This document shows, piece by piece, positions 1-10,345 of a stretch of 64,000 bases of DNA. Below the pieces are notes generated by a model that searched no databases, had not been told where the DNA came from, and worked only from the letters and a program-made list of their open reading frames with translations. The stretch lies in NCBI RefSeq assembly GCF_018446385.1, contig NC_055996.1, positions 131,054,532 through 131,118,531 on the forward strand. The letters run 5' to 3'. Each line of letters starts with the position of its first letter. Within the stretch, counting starts at the first letter, position 1. The DNA is from Zingiber officinale. Taxonomy: Eukaryota; Streptophyta; Magnoliopsida; Zingiberales; Zingiberaceae. Position numbers and translations under genes: made by a program.

Positions 1-405
1 GTGGCCTCTGCCGTTTCAGGGATGGCCACGAGAGATGAAGTACCTTCCCGCTCGGCGGTACTCACCTTCGATGTGGCAGATCGGGAAGGATGGTCCGCTC
101 GGCGCCTCTTGCTCCGAGAAAGAGGCTCTCCATCGCCGGAAGACTCAGAGCCTTCGGTCTAGGCGGCAGGCTGCGACTCAGGGGTTGGGAGCGGCTCTCC
201 AGCAACCTCGAAGCTGGGCATCTGGTCGGCAGCACCCTCGACCACAGTGGGCGACTCCCCGCTCTCGGCGAGTGCGCCTTCATGGGAGTTGACCGGCGTT
301 AGGCCGCGGCTTGCCAATTCCTTTGCAGCAATCCCTCAACCTCGACGTCCTTAAGCTTTGTGTAGCCGGCCACTCGCGCTCGCATTATGACTTCGACTGC
401 AAGGA
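1..405 (-). pseudogene. Remnant of the antisense ORF of Tat element 1
   Basis: Translated on the reverse strand, 405-300 gives an EVIMRARVAGYTKLK-like stretch comparable to EVMWRAKATEKLKLK in the antisense gene at 38.8 kb. Further on there is a basic SRSKRRRADHPS patch comparable to RTRKRRRPES. Stops interrupt the frame after the first stretch and near 160. The N-terminal conserved domain of the intact relative is not found between this remnant and the polypurine tract, so that part has been deleted. Function is unknown; in the relative this is the low-complexity linker between the conserved domain and the coiled coil. Confidence 0.6.
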
Positions 406-530
406 TCAGTCCTATAGCCGACCAACACTCTTCGGCAGACCGACTAGAGTCCACCAACATCCCCGCCGATCGACCAACTGATCCCTAGACTTTTTGTCCA
501 ATTAGTCGGACTTGCAGCCTCTTTCGACTA

Positions 531-549
531 GACTTGAGAGGGAGGCATG
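531..549 (+). other. Polypurine tract of Tat element 1
   Basis: The purine-rich run GACTTGAGAGGGAGGCATG lies directly before the LTR start TGATGC. In LTR retrotransposons this tract primes plus-strand DNA synthesis. The same layout occurs before the LTR at 40248. Confidence 0.7.
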
Positions 550-1471
550 TGATGCGGGGATAAGGGACCCACCCCAAGGAGGGGCAAGGCTACGGTGGAA
601 GTCAAAGTCAAAGTATGGTCAACCCCCCTACATCACCGGTCGGTCGGGTAACCCACTTGTTCGACCGGGATAAGAAATGTCTAATCCAACATCATCATAG
701 CTCGGTCACGTACCGTGCTTTTGACGCTCAGGGAAGCATGTGTCGGTGAGGCACACGCCGAGCGGCCAACCCGCTCAGACTTGCATCAAACCTCGGAACC
801 AGCAAAGCGGGGTCATGACCGAGTAGACTACATTCAGACACAGCTCCACTCGGCACAAAAGTGGGGCTCGGATAGTGGAAGGTTGGCCGAGCGGCCATCC
901 TGCTCGGCCCAAGAACGATAGCGTCTGGACGGCTGATGGTTGGCCGAATGGCTCACCCGCTCGGCCCAATAACGGACAAAAGGAGGATCTAGCGGTATCC
1001 TTCTGGGAGCCCGTGCCCCCGACAGATGGTATGGTTGGCGGCATGGTCAGGCAAAGGATCGTACGACGGAAGTTTTCACTGTCACATCAGAGATATGCTC
1101 GGGTCATTAAGGTATGGTGTCAGAGACACTTTCCTGACATGTCTTTTCAAGGGAAACTTTGAGAAGCGTGCACGTCTCAAGAAGCGTACACGTGCGCTCC
1201 CGAAGCCCTATATAAAGAGGTCCAAGATTCATCAGAGGTATGAGAGATTATTGTTATTATTGTTACTTTGCTTCTTTGGCTCCGCTTCCTTGCTCCGCTT
1301 TCCCATCGTCGGTGACTGATTTGAGCGTCGGAGGGTCAACGTCAGGGAATCTCTCCCTGGCTCGGCACTGACGTTGCTGTGCTTGCAGGTCCATCTAGTT
1401 TGGAGTTCACACACGGTCAACAGGAGCACCACATCCCCAGCATTCATCGCCTCAATTTTCGGACATGATCA
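550..1471 (+). repeat. 3' LTR of Tat element 1 (922 bp)
   Basis: It starts TGATGCGGGG after a polypurine tract and ends TTCGGACATGATCA, the same terminal pattern as the Tat LTR ending at 40978 (TTCGGACAGGATCA). The start and end are imperfect inverted repeats (TGAT.. / ..ATCA). It contains several GGCCGAGCGG-type motifs around 880-980, a TATA box at 1209 and a GAGCGTCGGAGGGTC block near 1323 shared with the other Tat LTRs here. The 5' partner is outside the window. Confidence 0.8.
1209..1217 (+). promoter_or_regulatory. TATA box of the LTR promoter
   Basis: TATATAAAG follows CGAAGCCC in the LTR. The equivalent position in the LTR at 40248-40978 also has TATATAAAG, supporting it as the U3 promoter element. 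Confidence 0.6.
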
Positions 1472-2182
1472 ATGAGTATCCAGTCGGAGAGATCCTACCG
1501 ACTGTCGGTGAAACGAAATTCATTTCAACTACTATAGTCTTCCATTCTGTCACCCTTGAGATGGAATCAAGGACCACGCCAAGAATCTAAGAGAGCTCTT
1601 CATGGGAGCTGGAGGAGCATGGCTGGGCTATAACGACTGCCCTGCTAGACCCAGTCTCTCATCTAAACTATGAGTGCTTAGCTATTATCATTGGGCTTAT
1701 TGTATCCGTTTGATAAAGATTGTAAGGTTGATAATGAAAGTTCTTGTCGATGGAATTCCCAACTCACTTTGCTGAATACTGCTCATTTTAGATCTGGAGC
1801 CATGTCCGATGCTGGAAATCATCCAAAGTCTTCGGTTTCATTCTCGTCCTCTATCAACACCTGATTCTCTTGTCGTAGAACTACTGATCGATCATGGTTT
1901 CGTTTATTTTGGTGGAAAAAAGGTTGGATTTTGAGATACATCGCCTGTGTTTTTCTAGGTTGTAATGTGAGCGACATAGGACAAGTGCTCTTCCGGGGGA
2001 AAGCCCAAGTTTCAAACAAAATCATGACCTTTGAAAATTTTATACTGCTCGTCATTCCTCGATTGGCGTATGCTAGTAAAGATATTTTTTTAGATTTCAA
2101 GAATGAGCAATCATACATACAAGAAAAAAAATCTCAAATAAATGCTTAATAATAAACGCCCATTATTTCACTTTTTCTAGAG
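1472..2182. other. Unassigned stretch between two Tat LTRs
   Basis: I see no intact gene. Short open frames around 1931-2149 on both strands have no recognisable domain. The base composition is close to average and unlike the GC-rich Tat sequence on both sides. It may be host sequence into which the solo LTR inserted. Confidence 0.4.
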
Positions 2183-2187
2183 TCTAT
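2183..2187. repeat. Target site duplication, left copy (TCTAT)
   Basis: TCTAT directly abuts the solo LTR end at 2188 and is repeated at 3236-3240. Confidence 0.85.
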
Positions 2188-3235
2188 TGGTCCTGTCCGA
2201 AAGTTGATGAGATGGATGTTGGGATGTGATGCTCATGTTAACTTCCTATGCACTTCGTGTGGACCTACAACACAGGCTAAGCCGGTGCCGAGCTAGGGAA
2301 GGGGTCCCCGACGATAGCACTCTGACGCTTAAGTCAGTCTCCGCCGAAGAAGAAGAAACAAAGAGCGGAGCAACAAGAACACTATAGTGCAACACTAAAA
2401 TATCGAATACCTCTAACGATACTTGAACCCCCTTTTATATAGAGTTCCAGAAGCGCGTATGTACGCCCCAAGACGAGCACACATCTAAAAACTTTCCATG
2501 AAAAGACTTGTCAGTAAAGTGTCTCTGACACAGTACCGTAACGGGCCGAGCATATCTCTGAAGTAACAGTGGAAGCTTCCGCCGTACGATTCTCTGACCA
2601 TGTCGTCTATCAGCGGCTCTAGTTCCCAAAAGGATGTCGAAAGATAGTTTGTTGTGTCTGTTGCTTGGCTAAGCGGAATAGTCGCTTGGTCGGAATTTCA
2701 CTGTCCACGTGCTGTCCATTGTCGGGCCGAGCGGGATAGTCGTCCGGCCGGAAGTCCACTGTCCGCATGTTATGTTGCTGGGCCGAGCGGGATAGTCGCT
2801 CGGTCGGAAGTCCACTGCCCGCGTGCTCGGCTGATATCGAGTCTGTTGTCAAGCCGAGCAAGGTATCCACTCGGCCGAAGTTGAACTCTGTCGATGTCAG
2901 GCCTCGCTGGGCGGCCGAGCGAGGTAGCCGCTCGACTTGTCTTCTACGAGTCGTTCTCCCTTGAGCTTCCGAAGTTGAACTCTGTCGATGCCAGGCCTCA
3001 CTGCTGGCCAAACGGGGTAGCAACTCGGCTCGGCTTCTGCGCGTTGTTCTCCCTTGAGCGTCGGTTGTTTGAATGCTCCCCGTGTTGGAGTCGACGACGG
3101 GTCGGGGCCTTCTCTCCGGTCGGGGCATGTTTCGCCCGATTGCTCGATGCTTTTTACGTGTTGACCATCTTGACTTTGACCTCCCTTGACTTTCACCGTG
3201 GCAGCGCGGTGGGGTCCTTCATCATCACCGCATCA
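2188..3235 (-). repeat. Solo LTR of a Tat-lineage element (1,048 bp)
   Basis: Read on the reverse strand it begins TGATGCGGTGATG and ends TTCGGACAGGACCA, matching the ends of the Tat LTRs at 550-1471 and 40248-40978. It is flanked by a perfect 5-bp target duplication TCTAT (2183-2187 and 3236-3240). No primer site or internal sequence is attached. This is the classic footprint of unequal recombination between the two LTRs of a full element. A TATA box lies at 2432-2443 on the reverse strand. Around 2720-3060 there are repeated GGCCGAGCGGGATAGTCG-type units. Confidence 0.9.
2700..3060 (-). repeat. Degenerate tandem motif array inside the solo LTR
   Basis: Units built around GCCGAGCGGGATAGTCG and CGGAAGTCCACTG recur at about 2725, 2780, 2850, 2915 and 3005 with variable spacing, each near a GGCCGAGC or GGCCAAAC core. 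Similar GGCCGAGCGG motifs occur singly or in pairs in the other Tat LTRs, so the number of units probably accounts for part of the LTR length difference. Confidence 0.55.
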
Positions 3236-3240
3236 TCTAT
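3236..3240. repeat. Target site duplication, right copy (TCTAT)
   Basis: This is the perfect repeat of 2183-2187 directly after the solo LTR. Ty3/gypsy integrases make 5-bp duplications. Confidence 0.85.
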
Positions 3241-3393
3241 CATTTTATGTATCTATCCTTTAAGTATTACTTAAAATTCTTTCCTGACTCTATCATTTTT
3301 CTTAAAAAATACTGGGCATTTTTGGAATAGTAGAATTTGTAAAAAAGAAAAAAAATACACATCCAAAATATATAGCATGAAACATTGAAATGA

Positions 3394-3606
3394 GTTATCT
3401 CGGGACGGTCTAGTGGCTAGCGCATGAGGTGTTGTCACTATGAGGTCTGGGGTTCATATCTCGGCAAAGTCGAGGTAAATATCTCCCTTATGTGTTAATC
3501 ATTATTTTAAAGACTAGTAGCCGCCTGTGATTTACCTTCTCCATTTTGACCCTGGGATGGATTGACGGGGTACTGAGGGCAAACGTATTTACCTTTTACG
3601 ATCATA
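3394..3606 (+). mobile_element. tRNA-derived SINE (about 213 bp)
   Basis: The 5' part has a tRNA-like internal promoter: an A-box-like TAGTGGCTAGCGCATGAGG (3411-3429) and a B-box-like GGTCTGGGGTTCATATC (near 3440-3460), spaced as in plant SINEs. A unique body follows and ends in a T-rich tail. It is flanked by a 14-bp direct repeat with one mismatch, AAACATTGAAATGA (3380-3393) and AAATATTGAAATGA (3607-3620), the length expected for LINE-mediated insertion. SINEs carry no protein. The family name is not assigned. Confidence 0.82.
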
Positions 3607-3620
3607 AAATATTGAAATGA

Positions 3621-4559
3621 AATGAATAATTAAATTGATAATGTCAAGTTTAGGATAATAAGTTCGTTCTCATAATTTTTTTTTTTATCAATTATCAAAA
3701 TAAATTTTAAAGTATTTATGACGGATAACTCAGAAAACTAATATTCCTTAAAGTTCCATTTAAAAAAGAAATCTCAGCACAATTAAATATTCTTACTGCT
3801 ATACCATAGCTTCGGAGGTTGAAACATTGAAATTAAAGAATCTTAAGTAAAGAATTATTTCTTTCAAATTAAAATTATTAATTGCTCAATCTTAAAAATT
3901 CATTTGTTACTAGGATACTATCAAAGATATATGTGATTCTACTAAGAAGAAATATTAAGGTACAACTGCGGTTAATAAGCTAGTTTGAAGCACTTCGTTT
4001 AAAGTTTAAAATACTTCCTATGAAATCAAAAGAATGTTATTGATTGCAATAAAATATGATAAGATAAACGATGTTCTTATTGTCGAAACAAATTCATTGA
4101 CCTATAATACTAAAATTTAATTTTGTTATCTACGCTATAAAAAATCAATAATACAAGCCTACTTTCAATTAATAAATTATAAAGTTCATTATTCATTCAT
4201 TCACGAGTAAAAGAAATATTCAACATGAAAAAAGGGGCAAATAATGATTTTAACAACAAAATAAAAGTTATTTGAAAGAAGAGATAAGGAGACCAACAAC
4301 TAATATTAACTACTAGAATATATAACTATTGCCATATTTTCCTATAGACATTTTTTAAAAATATAATTATAAATATTTTATAAATACACTTATTAAAATT
4401 TATTATTCTTGAAAATCAAAAATCATATTAGAGTACAATTTCAACAAATGCCATTATTATTTATACGCACCAATTAATTTTCTAATGATATTAACGCTAT
4501 TAACCTTATTTATTATTCTTAACCTAAATTTTTCACTCCTTCCATCTTTCCAGCGATCC
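3621..4559. other. AT-rich intergenic DNA, no gene seen
   Basis: The stretch is strongly AT-rich with stops in all frames and no recognisable protein, RNA or terminal repeat. I see nothing else in it. Confidence 0.5.
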
Positions 4560-4835
4560 CTAACCATTAGATTTTTCTCGCACTGCCGGCGAGAGCCATC
4601 GCAACCTCGACCACTCGCGAGGCAGGCTGCTCGTGGCGCACGAGGCCACGATGCCGCTAGCGAGGCAGGATTCTCGCAGCGGCCGCCGCATCCAAGGCTG
4701 CCTCACGATGCGGGCTGCTCATGGCGACTGCCGCTCGCGAGGCGGGCTGCTCGCAGCGGCCGCCGCGAGCAGTCCGCTTAGCGAACAGCCCACGCCGCGA
4801 GCGCTCCTCGTGTCGGCCGTGCTATTTCAGGAAGC
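4560..4835. repeat. GC-rich block of degenerate short repeats
   Basis: This is an abrupt GC-rich island in AT-rich surroundings. It is made of variants of CTCGCGAGGCGGGCTGCTCG and CGCAGCGGCCGCCGC, repeated about four to five times with inversions. Open frames through it exist in several phases because stops are rare in such DNA, and none has a recognisable domain. It could be a minisatellite or remnant of a GC-rich element. Confidence 0.5.
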
Positions 4836-4862
4836 GGGCTCCTCGCAGAATGGTCCGAGGAG

Positions 4863-5205
4863 CAAGCCACGCCATACTCTGGAGTTTACGACTGTGTAGC
4901 CTCGTCAAATTCTAATTCCGTGGGCAAACGATAGTTGATTGATTGAAGAGGCAGAAAAAGGATGCAGATTGGCCTCCGTCGCCTGCTAACTCAAACTAAT
5001 CTGGTGAGGGTGATTACATCTGCTACTTCTCTCTTGTTGTTATTGAAGGATAAAAGAAACTGATCCGGATCTTTCTCCCATCCCATGCTACTATCCTTTA
5101 CGAATTGAAAGTCAACTCTCCGATCAAAGGTACTCAAATATTGAAATTCAATCTCAGATCCAAGAAAAGAGCTAAGGTTCCAATTTCCTTGGTTATCAAG
5201 GACGT
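4863..5205. repeat. Dispersed duplication, copy A (about 343 bp)
   Basis: From CAAGCCACGCCATACTCTGG to CCAATTTCCTTGGTTATC this segment matches 20268-20609 in the same orientation with scattered substitutions (by eye around 90 percent). The copies are 15.4 kb apart. A reverse-strand open frame at 4991-5218 spans most of copy A, but copy B breaks it and I recognise no domain. It may be a fragment of a host gene or an unrecognised element. Confidence 0.75.
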
Positions 5206-7160
5206 TTCTTTGCTGCAAGTCTTATTCTGTAATAATTTATTTATTTTCTTTTTATTCAATATCAAGTTTGATTTAATATATTGGAAAAGATATATTATTA
5301 TTTACTTATTTCTCATTTGGAATGATAATTTATTTATTTCTCTTTGGGTATGATAGTTTACCAATTTCTCATTTGGTATAATATTTAATCTTTTAAATTG
5401 TTTTTTATTCACTTTATAATTTTATTTAACTTACTGTTTTGGTATGATCAATTAGCAAGAATTATGGCTAGAAAGATGAATGACTGAATCATTAAAACTA
5501 ACTAGAGTAGAAAGGTCATAAAATAAAGCAGTTCGAAGATACTGGTTCAACAAAAATATTTTCAGATAGAACTCAAATGTAAAGTTTTCATACATCAGAT
5601 ACATGGAAGAACACACTGAATATTTTCATGTATCATGAGTTATCTATATTGGATTTTCTTTATCTTTTCTTTGGTATTCATTGCAACTTGCAAGAGAGTG
5701 AAATAACTTGTTACTAACACTTACCTTTATATATGCTTATTACTAATAAATCTAGAAGTTGTTGGTATTTATTTTGATTAAAATCAAGTCTATACGTGAT
5801 TCCTTGAGCTCAGCCATCGGAGTAAAAATTATATGATATTGCATGTTTAGTTGAGAATTTTTTTTGGAAATAGTGATGAGTTATTTCATGACTCAATTAA
5901 TAACACTTTATTGATATGGCCTCCTATAAGTATTAAAGACATAGGATCTCGCTTGCATTCAAAGCTTAAGGAAGCAATAATTCAAGTAAAACCTATTTGT
6001 TTTTAAATCCTTACTATTATAAAGTTCTTATTTTTTATGTTGCTCTGTAAGTTACTTATATAAGCTGGCAGGCAGACACTGAAAATTGAATCAGTAAACC
6101 TAACATGTGTAAGGGCAATTTTTGAAATGGGGATTGGCAGTCAGACCCTGAGGATGCGTTCAGACAATATAGTCTTAATTCAGTGATGAAACAACTCTGT
6201 TCTATGATATATCAGGTTTTATGGTTCTATACCTTCAATAACCTTACACCTTTTTTTTAATTGTTCTACCTGCTTCTGTCATGGAGACTATTTAGTATTT
6301 CAAAATTACATACAGAATCTTATTCTTATTTATCAGGTCATGGTTCTTGTGACTTTTCCTAGTTTTACTGAGATCATCATCATGTACTCTTGCCCAAATC
6401 ATTTGTTTTTACTATGCAACTCTTTAACTTTGTTCTTATTCCTTTCGACCTCAGGAACATTTATTTTCAACAACACTTGGCCTCACATCAGTTATTGTAT
6501 TTTGTGAGTTTGAAAAGCCTGCACTTATCACTTACCCAGATGTTGCCATAAATTATAAGTTTCAAAGTCAGCTCTGTTTAATTATTACCGGCCCTTTGTT
6601 CATAACAGTATAGCTTGATGTGCTTGTTTAATAGATTCATAGTCCTTCAACTCTTATTTTGTTACTCTGTCTTGCATACTAACGACTGACTGCTACATAG
6701 CAAAATGTTACTTGGCCATTTTATTCGCCTAAATGACCTCGAAAGAACTTTAAGAATTAAACTGCATAATTATGGCATACTCAAGTTCTAAAAGACCTCA
6801 AATTTTTACTTGAATTGTACTGTGCTTTTCTTGTTCTCTAGTTATGTCCTGCTTCCAAGGGCTTCTTTTTTTTGTTGTCCAGAAGCTACTTCTTTGTTTC
6901 TTCACAGTTTCTGCATATATCATATAAGCCCTCCTGGACATTAGGTTTATAAACACAACTAAAATCATAAAAGGTAGTTCTTCTTTGCTATTACTAATTG
7001 CCATGCTAACGTACTCATTTGTGACATCCTTTATATTTTGCTCTTTGGTGCTGCACCAATTTCTTCACATGCTCTGGCGCTTTTTGTTGATCAATTAGCT
7101 GATCAAGTGGCTGGTGTCCTTAATTTCTTTGAGTAATAATTTTTCCAGTTAACTTTATTT
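5206..7160. other. AT-rich intergenic DNA, no gene seen
   Basis: No open frame with a recognisable domain was found on either strand. There are no clear terminal repeats, tRNA-like motifs or arrays. Confidence 0.5.
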
Positions 7161-7266
7161 TAGATGTGGTTCTTTTACCGGTGCTTCTACTCAAGTCAAT
7201 TTTGTCACCATTATTTAGATGCGGTTCTTTTACTGGTGCTTCTACTCGAGTCAATTTTGTCACAAT
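7161..7266 (+). repeat. 55-bp tandem duplication (2 copies)
   Basis: TAGATGTGGTTCTTTTACCG and TAGATGCGGTTCTTTTACTG start units at 7161 and 7216. The two units agree throughout except for a few substitutions, ending TCAATTTTGTCAC in both. Confidence 0.75.
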
Positions 7267-7780
7267 ACAACTAGTTTACTCTGTGCATTGCAGGTTAGGT
7301 TCTGTAATGTGCTTCGGGACATTGAAGTCCTATGTTCAAATTAGAAGTAGACCAGAAGGATTTTTAGTATTTAAGTGAGTACATATGCTGGGTGATTATG
7401 TTAGTCCATTTAGGCCATTTGATTTATGAGGAAAAGTTCCTAGTCTTGGATTTTACTTATTATTATAATGGTTGACGATGATTTATAATAAATTGTTGTG
7501 AAAGGAGATAGACTACAAACATGAAAAGAGAAAGAAGATAGACAACAAAAGTGAAAAGTGTATTTCTTTTTGTACGAGTAATACATTAAAAAGCTTATAG
7601 ATTATAAAATCCTACCATTAAGAAAATCGTTATTAGTTGTGATGTTATATTTGATAAAAAGTCACTTAGTCATGAAATCAAAATGGTGTTAAAGAAAATA
7701 TTCTGTAAATTTTGATGATGATGAAAAAGTGCAACAGTCTTCTATGGAGATGTGAAAGATTATTTATCAATCCACCTCTT
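7267..7780. other. AT-rich DNA upstream of a decayed copia, no gene seen
   Basis: Stops occur in all frames. It may be the integrase-RT part of the copia element that follows, decayed past recognition. Confidence 0.4.
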
Positions 7781-7789
7781 AATTATGTA

Positions 7790-8875
7790 AAATTTGATAT
7801 GAACATAAAGTTTATAAATTAAAGGAAGATCTATATGGGTTAAAACAAACCCTATGAGCTTGATATAATTGTATAGAAACTTATTTTTTGAAGGAAGGAT
7901 TTCAAAAAATGCCCTTATTAATATAATCTTTTCACTAAGATTGAAGATGGAGGAAAAATATTGATAGTTTGTTTATATGTGGATGACTTAATTTACACTA
8001 GAAATAATACATCTATGTTTGAAAATTTTAAAAATTCTATTATGACAGAATTGGAGTTATTGATCATGGTATGATGCACTATTTCTTTGATATTCAAGTG
8101 GTACAAACTTCTCTTAAAATTTTTATTTCTCAAAATCCTGGACCGGTTTCAAATGCAAAATTGTAATTCTATAAATACTCTATCTGAGTTTGGAGTGAAG
8201 TTACGTAAAGACATTGGAGAAAAGAAGGTTGATGTCACATTTTACAAATAGATAGTGAGGAGTTTAATATATTTGACAACAAGACATGATATATTGTATG
8301 TTGTAAGTATGATTAGCAAGTATATTGATCGTGCTACGGAAATACACCTCTTAGTTGCAAAGAATTTTTTCTTATATTTGGAAGGTACCAAAGAGTTTGG
8401 GCTATTCTAAAAAGGGGGAAAAAGTTAATTTATTTAGTTTTACGAATAGTGATTATATAGGAAATCTAGATGATCAAAAAACATATCTGGATATGGTTTT
8501 ATGTTGGGGATAGGAGTTGTTTCATGGTCATTGAAGAAACAATCTATTAGTACATTATCATGGACTGTATCTTGTGCTTGTTAAGCTATTTGACTAAAGA
8601 AAATGCTTAAAGAATTACATTTCAAAGAGGATTGATCTACTCATATTTCTTGTGACAATATTTCAACAATAAAGCTTTTTAAAAATCTAGTGTTATATGA
8701 TCAAAGTAAACATACAGATGTAAGGTATTATTTTTTAAGGAATTTCATAAATAATGAAATCAATAATCTTGTGTATTGTAGAAGCGAGGATTAAATTGCT
8801 AATATATTAATTAAATCTCTTATATTTTTTACATTTCAAAAGCTCAAAAAGTTGCTTGGTATTTCTAGATGAGAT
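7790..8875 (+). pseudogene. Heavily decayed Ty1/copia reverse transcriptase-RNase H
   Basis: Frame-by-frame translation gives KVYKLKEDLYGLKQT near 7808, then the RT active-site motif in CLYVDDLIY (YVDD at 7976-7987), a copia RNase H signature NSDYIGNLDDQKTY near 8450, and the RNase H tail HVRYYFLRNF to FTFQKLKKLLGI ending near 8875. Many frameshifts and stops separate these pieces, so it cannot encode a working enzyme. It is the oldest-looking copia copy in the window. Gag, protease and integrase are not recognised. Confidence 0.75.
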
Positions 8876-8891
8876 TTTAAAGTTTGAACTT

Positions 8892-9215
8892 GATGGTAAT
8901 CAGATTTATCTTGAAAGATATAGCGGATTCTCCCAAGTGATATAGTTGAAGATTTTTCTTTAATTTTCTTATATACTCATTCAACTTTGTTCTTTAATCT
9001 GACTTAAAAGAAGTACATTTGATCGTAATCGGATTTACCTTGAAGGATATGGTGGATTCTCTTGAGTGATATAGTTGAAGGTTTTTTTCTTTCTTTTCTC
9101 ATACATTTAATCAGACTTCATTCGACTTTGACTTAAAGAAGGGACATTTGATCGTAATCGGAGTTGTCCCGAAGGATGTAGCAGATTCTCCTGAACGATA
9201 TAGTTAAATTTCCGT
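8892..9215 (+). repeat. Tandem array, about 129-bp unit, 2.5 copies
   Basis: The start motif GAT.GTAATC.GA.TT recurs at 8892, 9021 and 9150, each followed by a ...GATATAG(T)...GATTCTC...GA..GATATAGTT.AA block. It follows directly after the RNase H remnant, where an element's 3' untranslated region would be. Confidence 0.7.
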
Positions 9216-9240
9216 CTTTGGAGGATGGATGAATATAGTC

Positions 9241-9640
9241 AAGCATCAAAACTTGCAGGGTAATGTTACTTAGAGTTTCCAGAGTAATCTTATGAAGTTA
9301 GTTTGACAATATCGTCAAATCTTGCTAGGCAATGTTACTTAGAGTTCGTAGAGTAATTTTATGAGGTTAGCCGGACAATTTCTTCAAAGCCTACAGGACA
9401 ATATTACTTAGAATTCACAGAGTAATCTTTTGAGGTTAACTGAGTAATATCCTCAAAGTCTGCAGGGCAATGTTACTTAGAGTTTACAGAGTAATCTTAC
9501 GAGGTTAGTCGGGCAATATCCTCAAAGTGTGCAGGATAATGTTACTTAGAGTTCGTAGAGTAATCTTATGAGGTTAATCGGATAATATCCTCAAAGCCTG
9601 TAGGGCAATGTTATTTAGAGTTTGCAAAGTACTCTTACGA
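9241..9640 (+). repeat. Tandem array, 69-bp unit, about 6 copies
   Basis: The core ATGTTACTTAGAGTT..(C/A)AGAGTAATCTTA recurs with TTACTTAG starts near 9265, 9335, 9404, 9473, 9542 and 9611, a period of 69 to 70. Units share GAGGTTA..C(G)G(A)..AATATCCTCAAAG. Confidence 0.8.
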
Positions 9641-9650
9641 CAAATCCTCG

Positions 9651-9832
9651 GGCAATAACTCTGCATTCCGTAGAGCGATCTTAGGGAATGAGCTGAGCAA
9701 TAACTCTGCGTTCCACTGAGTCATCTTAAGGGATACGTCAAGCAATAACTTTGCATTCCACACAGAAGTCTTAAGGGATGCGCTGAGCAATAACTCCGTG
9801 TTTCGCAAAGTAATATTATTGGATTGGTCAAA
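9651..9832 (+). repeat. Tandem array, 45-bp unit, 4 copies
   Basis: CAATAACT recurs at 9653, 9698, 9743 and 9788, exactly 45 bp apart, each followed by (C/T)(T/C)G(C/T).TTCC and TCTTA.GG. It starts as the 69-bp array ends, and both share a GGCAAT start, so one may derive from the other. Confidence 0.78.
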
Positions 9833-10078
9833 TACTAATGCTAAGAACTCACAGGGCAATAACATAGGGGTCCGCCGCATTAAACAAGTACTTCATCATC
9901 AAACTTTTGTTTGTCAATATGTGGCAATATTTGAATGGAGAGATGTTAGAGGTGATCACTTTAATTCCTTCTGCATAATATGTGGCAATTAGTGAATGAT
10001 GAATGAATAGTGGTTGTCAGAGATGTTCTCTTTAGAGCCCTTTTCACCTTACATGGCGGTCGGGGATTGAGTGCACGA

Positions 10079-10345
10079 TAACGAACCATTAGAAACTACG
10101 TTCTCACTGACCTAGACGGGAAGAAGTGGAAAGATGCAAAGACGGATGACGTGAATATTCCTTTTTTGACAGCTATATAAATACCTTGGACGGTAACTCT
10201 TAGGTATGATGGTTTTCTTTTTCTAACTAGGGGAGACAATTCTTTTTTCTTCAAGTTCTTCTTCCTTCTTTACTTCTTTCTCGGCGAATTACTAACTTGC
10301 GCGTCGAAGGGGTCATACCGGAGGAGCCAACCCGATCCTAATCTA
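10079..10345 (+). repeat. LTR-like fragment with a TATA box
   Basis: TATATAAATA lies at 10174-10183. Farther on, ACTTGCGCGTCGAAGGGGTC (near 10290-10310) resembles the TGACTTGAGCGTCGGAGGGTC block that lies between the TATA box and LTR end in the Tat LTRs. A pyrimidine-rich leader separates the two. No clean TG..CA ends or target duplication were found, so this is a fragment or a diverged LTR. Confidence 0.45.

Larger units (their letters stand above)
1..549 (+). mobile_element. Tat-lineage Ty3/gypsy element 1, 3' internal end (cut by window edge)
   Basis: This is the last internal stretch before the LTR at 550. Its final ~50 bases (a TCGGACTT block, TTTCGACTAGACTTGAGAG and the purine-rich tract) closely match the bases just before the 3' LTR of the Tat element at 30-41 kb, which fixes family and orientation. 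The reverse strand carries remnants of that family's antisense gene. The rest of the element lies outside the window, so completeness cannot be judged. Confidence 0.8.

Noticed and set aside
4485-4915. Forward open frames over the GC-rich block
   Set aside because: Stops are rare in this repetitive GC-rich DNA. Three phases are open at once and none resembles a protein.
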